Shown in pieces: positions 41,553-51,573 of a stretch of 64,000 nt of DNA. Location of the stretch: the NCBI GenBank assembly GCA_036986135.1, contig BTQZ01000005.1, positions 32,370 to 96,369 on the forward strand. The letters run 5' to 3'. Positions within the stretch are counted from its first letter, which is position 1, and each line of letters opens with the position of its first letter. This stretch comes from JADFRG01 sp036986135 (GTDB taxonomy: Bacteria; Chloroflexota; Anaerolineae; Anaerolineales; E44-bin32). The notes below the pieces were generated by a model. It did not search any database. It was given only the letters and a program-made list of their open reading frames with translations, and was not told the DNA's origin. Both the position numbers and the translations under genes were made by a program.

Positions 41553-42513
41553 GCGAGAAACGAAACGCGAGGGATCTCCCTGGAAAGGCATCTCGGCGGT
41601 CGTGACGAAGGAATTGGCGGATCACCTGTCCAGCGTGCGGATGCTGATCCTGGAGCTGTTGATCTTGGCGACTGCAGGAGTGACGGCCTACATGGCCCTG
41701 AGCAATGTCTCCAGAACCTCCGGACAGGAGGATTTCCTCTTCCTGAAGCTGTTCACGACTTCCCAAGATCCGCTTCCGGCGTTCGTAGGTTTTCTCGGAT
41801 TCTTGGTTCCACTCATCGCCATCGCGTTGGCCTTCGATGCCGTGAACGGCGAGTTCAGCCAGCGAACGCTTTCGCGGGTTTTGGCGCAGCCGATCTACCG
41901 CGACGCCCTGCTACTGGGCAAGTTCCTCTCCGGATTGCTGACGCTGTCCATGGTTCTGTCAGCAATATGGCTGGTCCTGATGGGGCTCGGAATCATCGGA
42001 TACGGCATCCCGCCCAGCGCCGAGGAAGTAGCGCGTAGCCTCGTCTTCCTGGTGGTCACGATCTTCTACGGCGGCATCTGGCTGGGCGTGGGACTGATCT
42101 TTTCAACAGTCCTACGCCAACCCGCCACCGCCGCCCTGGCCTCGATCGCCACCTGGCTGTTCTTCACCATCTTTTGGGACATCATCGCCAGTGTCTTTGG
42201 CAGGGCGATCGGGCCGAGACCGGCAATTACGGTTGATCAGCTTGTTGCCCAGGGCGCGCGGATCCAGGCCCTGAGTCGCATCTCACCGAATACGCTTTTC
42301 ATTGAGGCGATGGTTGGCCTGCTCAATCCGGCCACCCGGTCATTCGGGCTGGTGTTGCCTTCGCAGCTCCAGGGGGCGATTGCCGGAGCTCCGCTGCCCT
42401 TTGGTGAGAGCCTGATGCTGATCTGGCCGCATCTGACGGGAATGATCGCGGTAACCATCTTGCTCTTTGCCGTCAGCTACGTTCTGTTCCAGCGCCAGGA
42501 GATCCGTGCCTGA
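41536..42513 (+). CDS. ABC-2 type transporter permease
   Basis: A 325-residue integral membrane protein. A basic N-terminus with WKGISAVVTKELADHLSSVRM, the amphipathic start of ABC-2 permeases, is followed by six predicted membrane helices and a large extracytoplasmic loop (about residues 210-280). It forms the channel of the exporter with the preceding ATPase, and probably works with the NEW3-domain protein. The ATG has GAGGAGG seven bases upstream inside the ATPase gene. Confidence 0.9.
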   Translation: MPRLRERETKREGSPWKGISAVVTKELADHLSSVRMLILELLILATAGVTAYMALSNVSRTSGQEDFLFLKLFTTSQDPLPAFVGFLGFLVPLIAIALAFDAVNGEFSQRTLSRVLAQPIYRDALLLGKFLSGLLTLSMVLSAIWLVLMGLGIIGYGIPPSAEEVARSLVFLVVTIFYGGIWLGVGLIFSTVLRQPATAALASIATWLFFTIFWDIIASVFGRAIGPRPAITVDQLVAQGARIQALSRISPNTLFIEAMVGLLNPATRSFGLVLPSQLQGAIAGAPLPFGESLMLIWPHLTGMIAVTILLFAVSYVLFQRQEIRA

Positions 42514-42704
42514 ACCTTGCGTGTTGCAGGCGACGCCTCTGGGTCGTCGCCATAAAACCTGGTGGAGCGGCGCTTGACGAGCACCGTTCCACCTTCCCTG
42601 CTTCCCGGCGCAGCCGGCGCCCCTCCCCCGCGAGCAAAGCCGGCTGCGCCGTTTCCATAGAGTTCTGCGCGGGCTCGCCGCTGCGCAGCTCGAGATCGCA
42701 CACT

Positions 42705-42736
42705 AAAAAAGGCGCCTGAGGGTATTCCTCAGGCGC
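42705..42736 (-). terminator. terminator of hsp20
   Basis: A 10-bp perfect stem (GCGCCTGAGG with CCTCAGGCGC) and a five-base loop are followed by six T on the minus strand. Confidence 0.9.
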
Positions 42737-42760
42737 TGCAGGTTGTGCGGGTACGGTAGG

Positions 42761-43210
42761 CTAGCGAGCCTTGACCGCAATCCGCTTCGGTTTGACTTCC
42801 TCTACCTTGGGTAGCGTGAGGGTCAAGACCCCATCTTTGAACTTCGCCTCGGCTTTATCCGCATTCACACTGACGGGCAGAGTGACGGATCGGGAGAAGC
42901 TCTTTAGGCGCCGCTCACGGAGGAGGTAGGTTTTTCCTTCTCCACCCTCCTCCTTCTCCTCGGTGACCTCACCACGTATGGTTAGAACGTCACCAGAAAC
43001 CGAGACGTCAACGTCCTCTGGCTTTATGCCCGGGATGTTGGCTGTAATGACGAACTCGTCCTCCGTCTGCAGCACATCCAGAGGAAGTCGCTCCGCTCCT
43101 GAACCGTTGAACCATGGGTCGGTATAAAGGGCCCGCTCCATGAATCGGTCGAGCATCTCATGCAGCTGACGGCTCTCCCGAAACGGTTCCCACCGAATTA
43201 AGTTAGCCAT
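42761..43210 (-). CDS. Hsp20/alpha-crystallin small heat shock protein
   Basis: A 149-residue protein. The alpha-crystallin domain covers about 40-140 (PLDVLQTEDEFVITANIPGIKPEDVDVSV, GVLTLTLPKVEE) and ends with the usual hydrophobic P-K-R-I-A-V tail in place of an IxI motif. It binds unfolding proteins in the cytoplasm. AAGGAGGT lies five bases before the ATG. An AATCG-TTAG-CGATT inverted repeat (43294-43307) lies upstream and could be a regulator site. Confidence 0.95.
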   Translation of the reverse strand: MANLIRWEPFRESRQLHEMLDRFMERALYTDPWFNGSGAERLPLDVLQTEDEFVITANIPGIKPEDVDVSVSGDVLTIRGEVTEEKEEGGEGKTYLLRERRLKSFSRSVTLPVSVNADKAEAKFKDGVLTLTLPKVEEVKPKRIAVKAR

Positions 43211-43628
43211 CGCATACCTCCTTATACAAAGATTCGGTTCAGTCGGATCTTAGGAAACTCACGTCTGAATCGCATCAATAAAATGTCAGAAAATCGTTAG
43301 CGATTCTTAGCTGCCGTTCCTGGGTGAAATCTGAAGGCTTGCCTGCCTCGGAAGGGGCCTAATGCTCAACGTTCTCGCGTTCGCGTGGACGGTCACGGAC
43401 AATGAGGGAGGCACAGTGCAGAACGGCTCGGCCGTGGAAAGCTTGCGCTGCATCGCCGTCCTCCCCCTCCCCTATTCCGGCACCTCTCCCCCATTTGGAT
43501 TTAAGCCCAAACGGAGAAGGTCCCTAGCCCACCGAGTTTGCCCCTCTCCCGTGTCTGTACTATAGAGGGATTGATGAAGCAGCACAGCTTGCACATGATA
43601 GACGCATATCGCAGGCGAAGGAGTCCGA
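43211..43628. other. 418-bp divergent gap between hsp20 and the beta-helix lipoprotein gene
   Basis: No gene is supported. The left part holds the hsp20 leader and an AATCG/CGATT inverted repeat. The middle (43455-43500) is strongly C/T-rich, like short tracts at 4692-4747 and 29715-29755. TACTATAGA near 43558 may be the -10 of the plus-strand gene, which has AAGGAG before its GTG. Confidence 0.5.
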
Positions 43629-45314
43629 GTGAGTAGGTGGAGCAGCCGCATACGATTCAAGATTCATGGCCTGCTTTTGCTCGGGCTCGCTGCGACCGCC
43701 GCTGCATGTGCCCGGCCTGAACCACCCACTCCAGCGGTCATTTCTCCGCAGCAGGCCACACAACCAACCCCCATAACTGAAGAACAGGAACGCACCGCCG
43801 AGCCTTGCATCCCCTCCGGGGACCACAGCAGCATCCAGAGCGCGCTCACTGGTCCCGGATCGAAAGCCGTGTTGTGCCCCAACGCACTGTTTGAGCTGAC
43901 CGATACGGTGTCCTTCACCGACGATAACCAAGAGATCTATACCCAGGGCCGCCCTACGGACGATTCTAGGGCGCTGCTGAGGATCGTCCACAAGGATGTG
44001 TCAACCGCTGTTTCGGCAGGGAACCGGTCAGACGTAAAGCTGAGCCACGTCATCATCGACGGAAACCGACCCGAACTCGGCGTAGGAGCCGAACCCGCAC
44101 CCGGTGTTGCACCTGGGGGCCTCATCGAATGGGGAGGTAACGGCACAGGCACGCAGGTGGAATGGGTCAAGGCCTACGAACCGCGGGGGTGGTCTGTCCT
44201 GGTCGTCGCCCACGGCGATGATCTGGTGTGTTCGGGCTCGATCGTAAGGAACAATGAGCTCGGGCCTGGTGGGCGGGCAGATTACGCCATGGCAGACGGC
44301 ATTTCCCTAGGCTGCCGCAACAGTATCGTGGAGAACAACACGATCGTCGATGTCACGGATGGCGGGATCGTCATCTTCCAGGCGCCCGGCTCGCTCGTCG
44401 CCAACAACACCATCCGGGCCGAGAACAGAATTATGTTCTACGGTATTGCCATGGGGGATTACGGTCCCTACGATGGCGATTTCACCGGCACACGCGTGAT
44501 TGGCAACGTCATCGATGCGGCGGGCGCGCTCATCCGGCGCGGTATCGCCATGGGCCCTTATGTGGGCTGCATGCCCGAGGAGGAAATGACCCTGAGCAGC
44601 CGCGGCGCGGTCGTCACCGGCAATGTCCTGAAGGGACAGAACATGGGCTATGGGTTTGTGGTCAGCGGCGTTGAGGATTGGATCACGATGGACAACACGG
44701 ACTTATCCAAACACCTCGTCCCTGAAAGGGAAGTGAACTGTTTCGGCCAGATTGTCGATCCTCCCAGCGGTTTCCAGCTCAATCCCATGGCCTCCAATGG
44801 CACCTTTCAGGATGAGTTCGAAGAGGCGGTGTTGGGCTTCACCTTGGACTGGTGGCCATCCCAGACGGTGGCTTCAGAAGCATGTATGAGCGACCTTATC
44901 GGGGCAGACGCGCTGGAGAAGATCAGGGCTGGTGAGAGAGGAGGAATCCTGCCTGCCCTGGAGGCTTCCGAGAATGGAGAATTCATTGAACGATGCCTCA
45001 GCACGCGCCAGCTGCCCTACTTCGGGGAATCTGCCGGCGAGGTTGCCCTGCTAACCCAGCCATGTGAGCCTCTCTGCGTGGAGATGGAGCTTATTAACCA
45101 CTCTGGCCTCACGGTGGAGTTGAGCCAGGCGGAGTTCTTCATAGAGTGGTTTCCCGTCCAGTGCCACGGCCTACCAGCATCCGTCGCCCCTGGAGCGTCC
45201 ATCCGCTGCACCATCGAGGATTACGTGACGGAGGGTTACCAGCTGGTCTGGTGGACGGGGTTCCCCGCTGCCGGCAATTTAATGGTTTTTGAGTATCCCT
45301 TTGAGGAGCAGTAA
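43629..45314 (+). CDS. secreted lipoprotein with right-handed beta-helix domain
   Basis: A 561-residue protein. The signal peptide ends with AAAC (lipobox, about residue 27) and a Thr/Pro-rich linker follows. Residues about 75-330 show beta-helix (PbH1-like) repeats such as SIVENNTIVDVTDGGIVIF, SLVANNTIRAENRIMFYGIAM, GNVIDAAGALIRRGIAM and TGNVLKGQNMGYGFVV. The C-terminal 200 residues contain five or six cysteines and are probably disulfide-stabilised. Such proteins act on or bind polysaccharides outside the cell; no lyase catalytic residues could be assigned. A hydrolase pseudogene follows after nine bases. Confidence 0.82.
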   Translation: MSRWSSRIRFKIHGLLLLGLAATAAACARPEPPTPAVISPQQATQPTPITEEQERTAEPCIPSGDHSSIQSALTGPGSKAVLCPNALFELTDTVSFTDDNQEIYTQGRPTDDSRALLRIVHKDVSTAVSAGNRSDVKLSHVIIDGNRPELGVGAEPAPGVAPGGLIEWGGNGTGTQVEWVKAYEPRGWSVLVVAHGDDLVCSGSIVRNNELGPGGRADYAMADGISLGCRNSIVENNTIVDVTDGGIVIFQAPGSLVANNTIRAENRIMFYGIAMGDYGPYDGDFTGTRVIGNVIDAAGALIRRGIAMGPYVGCMPEEEMTLSSRGAVVTGNVLKGQNMGYGFVVSGVEDWITMDNTDLSKHLVPEREVNCFGQIVDPPSGFQLNPMASNGTFQDEFEEAVLGFTLDWWPSQTVASEACMSDLIGADALEKIRAGERGGILPALEASENGEFIERCLSTRQLPYFGESAGEVALLTQPCEPLCVEMELINHSGLTVELSQAEFFIEWFPVQCHGLPASVAPGASIRCTIEDYVTEGYQLVWWTGFPAAGNLMVFEYPFEEQ

Positions 45315-45323
45315 GCCCACTCC

Positions 45324-45879
45324 ATGAAGCGAGCCATCGCTTTAGGGTTGCTTACAATACTGGCGAGCATTTGCCGGGCGTCTGAGGCGCTGAAGCCTGC
45401 TATTGCTGAGCCATCCGAGGTCAATCTACAGATCCCCGGCACACCTCTCCCAGACGACGTCGCAGTGCCCACAGATGTGCCCCCAACCCGTCCGATCCAA
45501 AAACCCGATACATCGCCCACTCCCGTCCAGGTTGCTGCGGGGCTTTCGGAGATTGTTTATCAGACCGGAACTCATGAGCTGAAAGGCTACCTTTGCGTCC
45601 CAGAGGGCGAGGCGCCCTTCCCCCCCGTCATCTACAACCACGGCGGACTGGGCGACCTGATCGGCGGCGGTGCTGCTGTTGGTCTCCGAGAACGACGTCG
45701 TTCAGCAAGATCACCTCACTGCGATGCGCGAACTCAATCAAGCGCTGCTCGCAGCCGGAAAGGAGGTCGAGTTCCTCATCCTCCCCCCGTACCAAAACGA
45801 TGGCCACATGATGTTCTTTGAAGTAGGGGAATACTGGACCCAAGTGCGGAGGTTCTTGAGCGAGCAGCTGGCAGAATAG
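45324..45879 (+). pseudogene. secreted alpha/beta hydrolase (dienelactone hydrolase-like) with internal deletion and frameshift
   Basis: The 5' part encodes a signal-like start, a Pro/Thr-rich linker and the first strands of an alpha/beta hydrolase (GYLCVPEGEAPFPPVIYNHGG). At about 45660 the frame is lost and another frame continues with the C-terminal part (LLLVSENDVVQQDHLTAMREL, then NDGHMMFF holding the catalytic His). The central part with the nucleophile serine (GxSxG) and helices is missing, so about 120 residues were deleted. The gene is dead. It follows the beta-helix lipoprotein gene and was probably co-expressed with it. Confidence 0.82.
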
Positions 45880-46060
45880 CCCTATCCGCTCCCTGGGGCC
45901 GAGAAGTCCACATCGGAACTCGAAGCCATTAGCGGCATCGCTGACTTGGTTGCGGGCCTTTGTGAGTCGATCATCTGCTGGCTGCAGAGCTCGGCTTCAC
46001 GGTTCAGGCGGATCCGCTCCTAGAGGATCGGCTGTGAATCGGAGGGTGTGGATCGAGGTC

Positions 46061-47185
46061 CTAACGAACCGATTCGATCACTGCGGCCACGCGGTCGAGG
46101 CCCTCCAAGAGATAGTCTTCTGGAAGACCGAAGCTGATGCGTATGTGTCCGTCCAGCCCGAAATGATCGCCCGGCACGACATAGGTGCTGTACTCATGAA
46201 TTAGGCGCTCGCACAATTCTGCTGAGTTGGCCTCCCCGGGATAGCGCACAAAAACGATTGCCGCGGCTTGCGGAGGAACCCATGAGAAGAGCCCATCATG
46301 TTGCTGGGCCCAGCGCTCGAAGCTGCTGTAGCCACGCTGAATAAATTCGCGCGTCCGGACCAGGAGACGGGGGCGCACGTCTGGAGAAAGCGCATGGGCT
46401 GCCAGGATATTCCCAAGCATCGTGTTGCCGATCGTGATGTAGTCTTGGCGGGCCCAGATCTGTTTGGCCGCATCCGGCGGCGCCACCACCCAGCCAAGCC
46501 GCAGGCCCGGCAGACCGTAGGCCTTTGACATGCTGCCAACCGCCAGCACCTTGTCATAGCGATCCCAAAACGACGGCGTAGCCTCTTCAGTCACTCGCTC
46601 CGCCCCTGCATACACTTCATCCGCCAGGAGCCATGCTCCTGCTCGGTCGGCCGCAGAAACTACGGCCTCCATTTCCTCCGGCGTCATGATATGGCCCGAG
46701 GGGTTATTCGGATTGCAGACTGCAATGAGCTTCGTCTTTTCCGTGACGGTGCGGTCGAGTTCGTCGACATCTACGGCCCAGTCGAGCTCCTCAATGAGCG
46801 TGAAGGTCTTGAGATCTAGCCCGAAGTTCTGGGCGATGCCCCAGATTTGCATGTAGTTGGGAAGCATCACGACGATCTCGTCGCTCGGCTCCATGAGGGT
46901 CAAAAGTGTGGTGAAGTTCGCCTGCGCCGCTCCGGTCGTGACGATGATATTGTCCGGTGTCGCACCAGGGTAGAGGGCGGCAATATTCTCTCGCAGCTCG
47001 AGGATACCGTTCGACTGAGGATAGTTGAGCCCCGTCGAAAGCAGGTCCTCGATCAGCTTCGGATCCCCGACCAGCTCTTCGGTCGTGACGGGGATCACGC
47101 CGCTTTCCGACAGGTTGTAATCCACCTGGTTCTCCCACATCGACATCATTCGCTCTAGTGCAAATGGCACAAAATCGCGGCTCAT
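46061..47185 (-). CDS. PLP-dependent aminotransferase, class I/II
   Basis: A 374-residue fold-type I enzyme. The PLP lysine is in SMSKAYGLPGLRLGW (about 220), and NPNNPSG (about 150) and the C-terminal Arg in HIRISFG match aspartate aminotransferase-like enzymes. It is the last gene of the arginine operon, 12 bases after argH. The N-terminal FALERMMSMWENQVDYNLSESGV segment resembles the group that includes capreomycidine-synthase-like and arginine-related aminotransferases, so action on arginine or a product of it is possible, but this rests on context. Confidence 0.85.
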   Translation of the reverse strand: MSRDFVPFALERMMSMWENQVDYNLSESGVIPVTTEELVGDPKLIEDLLSTGLNYPQSNGILELRENIAALYPGATPDNIIVTTGAAQANFTTLLTLMEPSDEIVVMLPNYMQIWGIAQNFGLDLKTFTLIEELDWAVDVDELDRTVTEKTKLIAVCNPNNPSGHIMTPEEMEAVVSAADRAGAWLLADEVYAGAERVTEEATPSFWDRYDKVLAVGSMSKAYGLPGLRLGWVVAPPDAAKQIWARQDYITIGNTMLGNILAAHALSPDVRPRLLVRTREFIQRGYSSFERWAQQHDGLFSWVPPQAAAIVFVRYPGEANSAELCERLIHEYSTYVVPGDHFGLDGHIRISFGLPEDYLLEGLDRVAAVIESVR

Positions 47186-47197
47186 CTGAATGTTCTC

Positions 47198-48559
<1,362 letters not shown>

Positions 48560-48595
48560 CCTACTTCCCCACAGCCTCATGCGCCTCCCCCTCTG

Positions 48596-49816
48596 CTATG
48601 TGCGGTAATCGGTATTGATCGTAACGTACTCGTGAGTCAGATCGCAGGTCCACACGGTGGCCGACGCCTCTCCCTGCCCCAGGTCCAGCCGCAGCGTGAT
48701 CTCCGGTTGGGCCAGGATCGACGCGGCCGCGGCCTCTTCCCAATCGGCGGCTTCGCCGGCCCGAACCAGCTGCAGCTCGTCTTCGCCATCGCTGCCGATC
48801 CAGAGCCCGAGCCGGCTTGGATCGAGCCCGATGCCGGCACGACCGGCCGCGGCCAGCACCCGGCCCCAGTTTGGATCACCGCCGGCCAGCGCGGTCTTCA
48901 CCAGCGGCGAGGTGGCGATGGTCCTTGCGATCCACACCGCGGCCTTTTCTTCGGGCGCGCCCACCACCGACAAGGTTACGAACTTCGTGGCGCCTTCGCC
49001 ATCGCGGACGATCGCCTGCGCCAGGGTCAGGCAGACCCGATCGAGCGCCTCCGTGAAGGGCGCCAGGTCGGCCTGCTCCTCCAGCTCCACGCCGCTGGCG
49101 CCGTTTGCGAGCAACAGGACGCTGTCGTTGGTGCTGGTGTCGCCGTCCACCGAAATCCGATTGAACGAGCGCTCCACCGCGCTTCGCAGCAGACGCTGGA
49201 GGACCGGCGCCGCGACCTGCGCGTCAGTGGTCAGCACCGCCAGCATGGTGGCCATGTCGGGATGGATCATTCCCGAGCCCTTCGCCATGCCCCCGATCGT
49301 GACCGTTCCTCCCGGCAGCTCCACGCTTACCGCGACCTGCTTGGGGCGCGTATCGGTGGTCATGATCGCCTCGGCCGCGGCCGAGCCGTTTTCCGCCGCG
49401 AGTCCCGCGACGGACTGGCGAATCCCGCGCCCCACCTTTGCCACATCAAGCTGCACGCCGATCACGCCGGTGGAAAGCACGAGCACCTGGTCGGCGACGC
49501 AGCTCAGGCTCTCCGCGGTGAGGCGCTGCATTTCCTGGGCGGCTTCCAGGCCGGCCAGCCCGGTGCATGCGTTGGCATTGCCGGAATTCGCAACCACGCC
49601 TCGCAAGCGATCCGAATTCCGCTTCAGCGTCACTCGATCGAGGGTCACGGGCGCGGCCGGCAGACTGTTGCGGGTGAATACGCCCGCGCCGCTGCAATCT
49701 CGCTCAGAAACGACCAGTGCCAGATCCGGGGCGCCGGACGGCTTGAGGCCACAGGCGCTGGCGGCCGCTTCGAAACCTTGCGGGGAAGTTACTCCACCAT
49801 CGGCGAGAATCTTCAT
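48596..49816 (-). CDS. argJ: glutamate N-acetyltransferase / ornithine acetyltransferase
   Basis: A 406-residue ArgJ. The self-cleavage site DGDTSTNDSVLLLA (nucleophile threonine near residue 200) is present, so the precursor should split into alpha and beta chains. It recycles the acetyl group from N-acetylornithine to glutamate. The gene lies between argG and argH with short gaps. Presence of both ArgJ and a separate GNAT acetyltransferase suggests a cyclic pathway with anaplerotic acetylation. Confidence 0.95.
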   Translation of the reverse strand: MKILADGGVTSPQGFEAAASACGLKPSGAPDLALVVSERDCSGAGVFTRNSLPAAPVTLDRVTLKRNSDRLRGVVANSGNANACTGLAGLEAAQEMQRLTAESLSCVADQVLVLSTGVIGVQLDVAKVGRGIRQSVAGLAAENGSAAAEAIMTTDTRPKQVAVSVELPGGTVTIGGMAKGSGMIHPDMATMLAVLTTDAQVAAPVLQRLLRSAVERSFNRISVDGDTSTNDSVLLLANGASGVELEEQADLAPFTEALDRVCLTLAQAIVRDGEGATKFVTLSVVGAPEEKAAVWIARTIATSPLVKTALAGGDPNWGRVLAAAGRAGIGLDPSRLGLWIGSDGEDELQLVRAGEAADWEEAAAASILAQPEITLRLDLGQGEASATVWTCDLTHEYVTINTDYRT

Positions 49817-49829
49817 TTCCTGAGTCCTC

Positions 49830-51074
49830 TCAATCCCTTTGAACCGCGAGCCCTGGAGTCGTGGACGGGAGCTCTTCCGTCAGCGCGCGCACCTTTATCT
49901 GGAGTCCGAAGAGGTCGATGAACCCCTTCGCGTCGGATTGATCGTAGACATCGTCGGCGCCGAAGGTGGCCAAATCCTCCCGATAAAGGCTGTATGGGCT
50001 GTAGCGCCCGACGGCAGCCGCGCGGCCCTTATGCAGCTTGACGCGAACCCATCCCGTCATCGTTGCCTGTGTCTCTGCGATAAAGGTCCCCAGCGCGTGC
50101 CTCAACGGAGTGAACCACTTGCCGTAGTAGATCAACTCCGCGTATCGGAGCGCGATCAGCTCCTTGAAGTGCAGCGTGTCTCGGTCGAGGCAGATCGATT
50201 CGAGATCCTGGTGGGCGACCGAAAGAATGGTGCCGCCCGGTGTTTCGTAAACGCCGCGCGACTTCACACCGACCAGACGATTTTCGACCATGTCCACCCG
50301 GCCGATCCCGTGACGGGCACCCAACGTGTTGAGCCGTTCGACCAAGGCGGATGGCCCGATGCCCTCTCCGTTCACCGAAGTCGGCACCCCCTGTTCGAAA
50401 CCAATCTCGACGAGCTCGGGCTGATCCGGCGCATGTTCGGGCGAGGCGGTCCATTGGAACACAGATTCCTCCGCCTCCTGCGCCGGATCTTCGAGCGGAC
50501 CTCCCTCATGGGAGAAATGCCACAGGTTTCGGTCGCGACTGTAAATGGAACGCGTGGTGGCCGCGACGGGAATGTTGTTCAGTTCCGCATACTCCAGCGC
50601 ATCTTCCCGGGACCGAATGTCCCATTCCCGCCAGGGTGCGATCACCTTGAGTTTCGGGGCCAGCGCCTTATAAGTCAACTCGAACCGAACCTGATCGTTG
50701 CCCTTCCCTGTACAGCCGTGGGAAACCGCATCGGCGCCCTCTTGAACCGCGGTGGCCGCCTGCCACTTGGCAATCAGCGGCCGCGCGATGGCAGTCCCTA
50801 GCAGGTACTTGCGCTCGTAGACGGCGCCGGATTGCAGCATGGGAAAGAGGAAGTCTCGTGCAAACTCTTCCCGCAGATCTACCTGAACCAGTTTGCTGGC
50901 GCCGCTTGCCACGGCCTTCTCCTCCAGCCCGGTCAGTTCCTCGCCCTGCCCGATATCCGCGGTGAAACAGATCACTTGGCAACCGTAGTTCTCGCGCAGC
51001 CAGGGAACGATGACAGAAGTGTCGAGCCCTCCCGAGTATGCCAGTACGACTTTATGGATGTCTGATCCTGCCAT
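49830..51074 (-). CDS. argG: argininosuccinate synthase
   Basis: A 414-residue enzyme with the N-type ATP pyrophosphatase P-loop AYSGGLDTSV (about 10-19), the GCTGKGNDQVRFE motif near 118 and the DALEYAELNNIPV region. It joins citrulline and aspartate using ATP. The ATG at 51074 has GGAGG six bases upstream and gives the usual length; an upstream in-frame ATG would add 14 unusual residues. No carbamoyltransferase (argF) gene lies in this window, so citrulline synthesis must be encoded elsewhere. Confidence 0.95.
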   Translation of the reverse strand: MAGSDIHKVVLAYSGGLDTSVIVPWLRENYGCQVICFTADIGQGEELTGLEEKAVASGASKLVQVDLREEFARDFLFPMLQSGAVYERKYLLGTAIARPLIAKWQAATAVQEGADAVSHGCTGKGNDQVRFELTYKALAPKLKVIAPWREWDIRSREDALEYAELNNIPVAATTRSIYSRDRNLWHFSHEGGPLEDPAQEAEESVFQWTASPEHAPDQPELVEIGFEQGVPTSVNGEGIGPSALVERLNTLGARHGIGRVDMVENRLVGVKSRGVYETPGGTILSVAHQDLESICLDRDTLHFKELIALRYAELIYYGKWFTPLRHALGTFIAETQATMTGWVRVKLHKGRAAAVGRYSPYSLYREDLATFGADDVYDQSDAKGFIDLFGLQIKVRALTEELPSTTPGLAVQRD

Positions 51075-51105
51075 GGAAACCTCCTTGATTAACGAAATAA
51101 GGGCC

Positions 51106-51573
51106 TCAAGCCCCATTCAGATACATGACGACTGCTACCTCGTCGCAACGATCCTGAATCGGGCACATTCGGCAATCGCGCCACACTTTTTCAGGAAAAC
51201 GCGCTGCGGGGCTGAGCTCGAAACCGAGCTTCTGGAAGAAGCCTGTGGCGCGCGTCAGGGCGAATAGCGTAGCGATGCCCCGGCCGCGCGCCTCGTCAAT
51301 GAGCGCACGTCCGATCGCCATACCCAGGCCGTTGCGCTTGGCCCCATCGGCCACTGCCAGAGAACGGACCTCGGTCAACGTCGACGTGTAGTGGACCAGC
51401 GAGCCGCAGGCCTGAACCGCATCGTCCCGAACGGCAACCACCCAATCATCCAGGCTCGACGCTATTTCGCCGCGAGTACGGGGCAGCAGCTCGCCGAGCT
51501 TTGCGTAGCTCGCAACCAGAGCAGCAATCTCCGTAACGTCGTGCGGACCCGCCCCGCGGACCTCAGTCTCCAT
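51106..51573 (-). CDS. GNAT N-acetyltransferase, short ArgA-like
   Basis: A 155-residue GNAT protein. The acetyl-CoA loop is in LAVADGAKRNGLGMAIGRALIDEAR (about 73-97, with the Q/RxxGxG/A pattern), and FALTRATGFFQKLGFE (about 105) is typical of short stand-alone N-acetylglutamate synthases. The C-terminal CRMCPIQDRCDEVAV has three cysteines, as seen in members of this group. Location between argD and argG supports an ArgA function. The ATG overlaps the argD stop by 11 bases. Confidence 0.85.
   Translation of the reverse strand: METEVRGAGPHDVTEIAALVASYAKLGELLPRTRGEIASSLDDWVVAVRDDAVQACGSLVHYTSTLTEVRSLAVADGAKRNGLGMAIGRALIDEARGRGIATLFALTRATGFFQKLGFELSPAARFPEKVWRDCRMCPIQDRCDEVAVVMYLNGA

Noticed and set aside
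42522..42560. Terminator for the ABC-2 operon (GGCGACG...CGTCGCC)
   Set aside because: The stem is only seven pairs with a nine-base loop and no T-run follows, so I could not support it.
48657..49823. Long plus-strand open frame (388 codons) opposite argJ
   Set aside because: It is antisense to a well-supported enzyme gene, has biased composition (Ser, Arg, Ala, Pro) and no family features; high-GC coding DNA often leaves the antisense frame open.
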